From contig CAIYNT010000124.1 in the NCBI GenBank assembly GCA_903927605.1, forward strand, positions 1-61,539: a stretch of 61,539 nt of DNA, read 5' to 3'. Position 1 is the stretch's first letter; each line of letters opens with the position of its first letter. Made by a program: the position numbers and the translations under genes. Below, piece by piece: positions 61,269-61,539 of the stretch. The notes under the pieces are model-generated. The model searched no databases, was not told the DNA's origin, and saw only the letters and a program-made list of their open reading frames with translations. The stretch is from an uncultured Holophagaceae bacterium (GTDB lineage Bacteria; Acidobacteriota; Holophagae; Holophagales; Holophagaceae).

Positions 61269-61539
61269 ATGGGCGTCGTCGTCAAGAAAGTCGAGCTGGG
61301 CTGGCTGGATCGCACCTATGTCTGGCCCGTCATGAAGGGGATGTCGATCACCTTCCAGCATTTCATCAGAAACCTGTTCACGCCCACCTCAAAGCGCTAC
61401 ACCATCCAGTACCCCGAGATGAAGAAGGAGATTCCCGAAGGCTACCGAGGCCTCCATGAACTGAAGCGGTTCGAGGACGGGGCCATCAAGTGCGTGGCCT
61501 GCTTCATGTGCCAGGAGGCCTGCCCCGCCCGCTGCATCA
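61269..61539 (+). CDS. nuoI: NADH-quinone oxidoreductase subunit I, N-terminal part
   Basis: 90 codons before the window edge. It carries two 4Fe-4S clusters in the full protein; the first ferredoxin motif is visible as CVACFMCQEACPARC. The N-terminal KGMSITFQHFIRNLFTPTSK and TIQYPEM match NuoI. GGAGGGGG precedes the ATG. It is translationally close to nuoH. Confidence 0.95.
   Translation, partial: MGVVVKKVELGWLDRTYVWPVMKGMSITFQHFIRNLFTPTSKRYTIQYPEMKKEIPEGYRGLHELKRFEDGAIKCVACFMCQEACPARCI

Noticed and set aside
60017..61315. 432-codon minus-strand frame antisense to nuoH
   Set aside because: His/Glu/Gly-rich shadow with no domain, and nuoH is unambiguous.

Overview
The window is a high-GC, densely packed chromosomal segment of a Gram-negative bacterium. 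Three things point to Acidobacteriota, class Holophagae (Geothrix/Holophaga relatives): a eukaryote-like (Si) citrate synthase, an outer-membrane/lipoprotein-rich gene set with LapB-type LPS control and MglA, and many long dispersed palindromes in the intergenic gaps. This placement is inference from gene content, not from a marker tree. I see no prophage, insertion sequence, CRISPR array, rRNA or tRNA.

Layout. 1-9.6 kb: partial citrate synthase, a DUF3187-like protein, lysS, a DegT aminotransferase, a PilZ protein, rplI, an HU gene followed by the relic of a second HU gene, and a sulfide:quinone-oxidoreductase-like flavoprotein with a tiny co-transcribed partner facing a LysR regulator. 9.6-22.2 kb: a membrane histidine kinase, two aldehyde dehydrogenases (ALDH7 and ALDH4/P5C types), a surface lipoprotein, a POT-type transporter, homogentisate dioxygenase, a 0.9 kb gap holding two related tiny basic ORFs, an MscS channel and a fumarylacetoacetate-hydrolase family enzyme. 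Together these suggest catabolism of lysine, proline and aromatic amino acids, with peptide uptake.

22.2-29.6 kb: biotin genes (bioA, bioD, and bioF apart from them) around a TPR protein and a CHASE hybrid histidine kinase, then a Bax-inhibitor-like protein. 29.7-37.7 kb: two parvulin-type prolyl isomerases, an S4 RNA-binding protein, a YhaM-like HD exonuclease, a coiled-coil protein behind a probable sigma-54 promoter, a LapA-LapB fusion, a family 4 uracil-DNA glycosylase, and an ECF sigma/anti-sigma pair.

37.9-50.5 kb: an XPB-type helicase and a separate XPB-N-terminal-like protein, a secreted papain-like protease, pgpA with a LolCDE/MacB-like ABC exporter, a DUF5916 outer-membrane protein and rimO. 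50.6-61.5 kb: an FHA-GAF adenylate cyclase, dcd, an FHA-RDD membrane protein divergent from an extended MglA GTPase, gltX, proC, glnS, and the start of a nuo block (nuoH and partial nuoI).

The most novel material is non-obvious: the paired tiny ORFs sharing a DRRKHRG...MDLK...RRYL core at 19.5-20.1 kb; several families of dispersed inverted repeats whose loops are also conserved; clustered GNA-triloop hairpins next to an HU gene relic; a 150 bp element closed by a perfect 14 bp stem at 37.7 kb; and the fused LapA-LapB.
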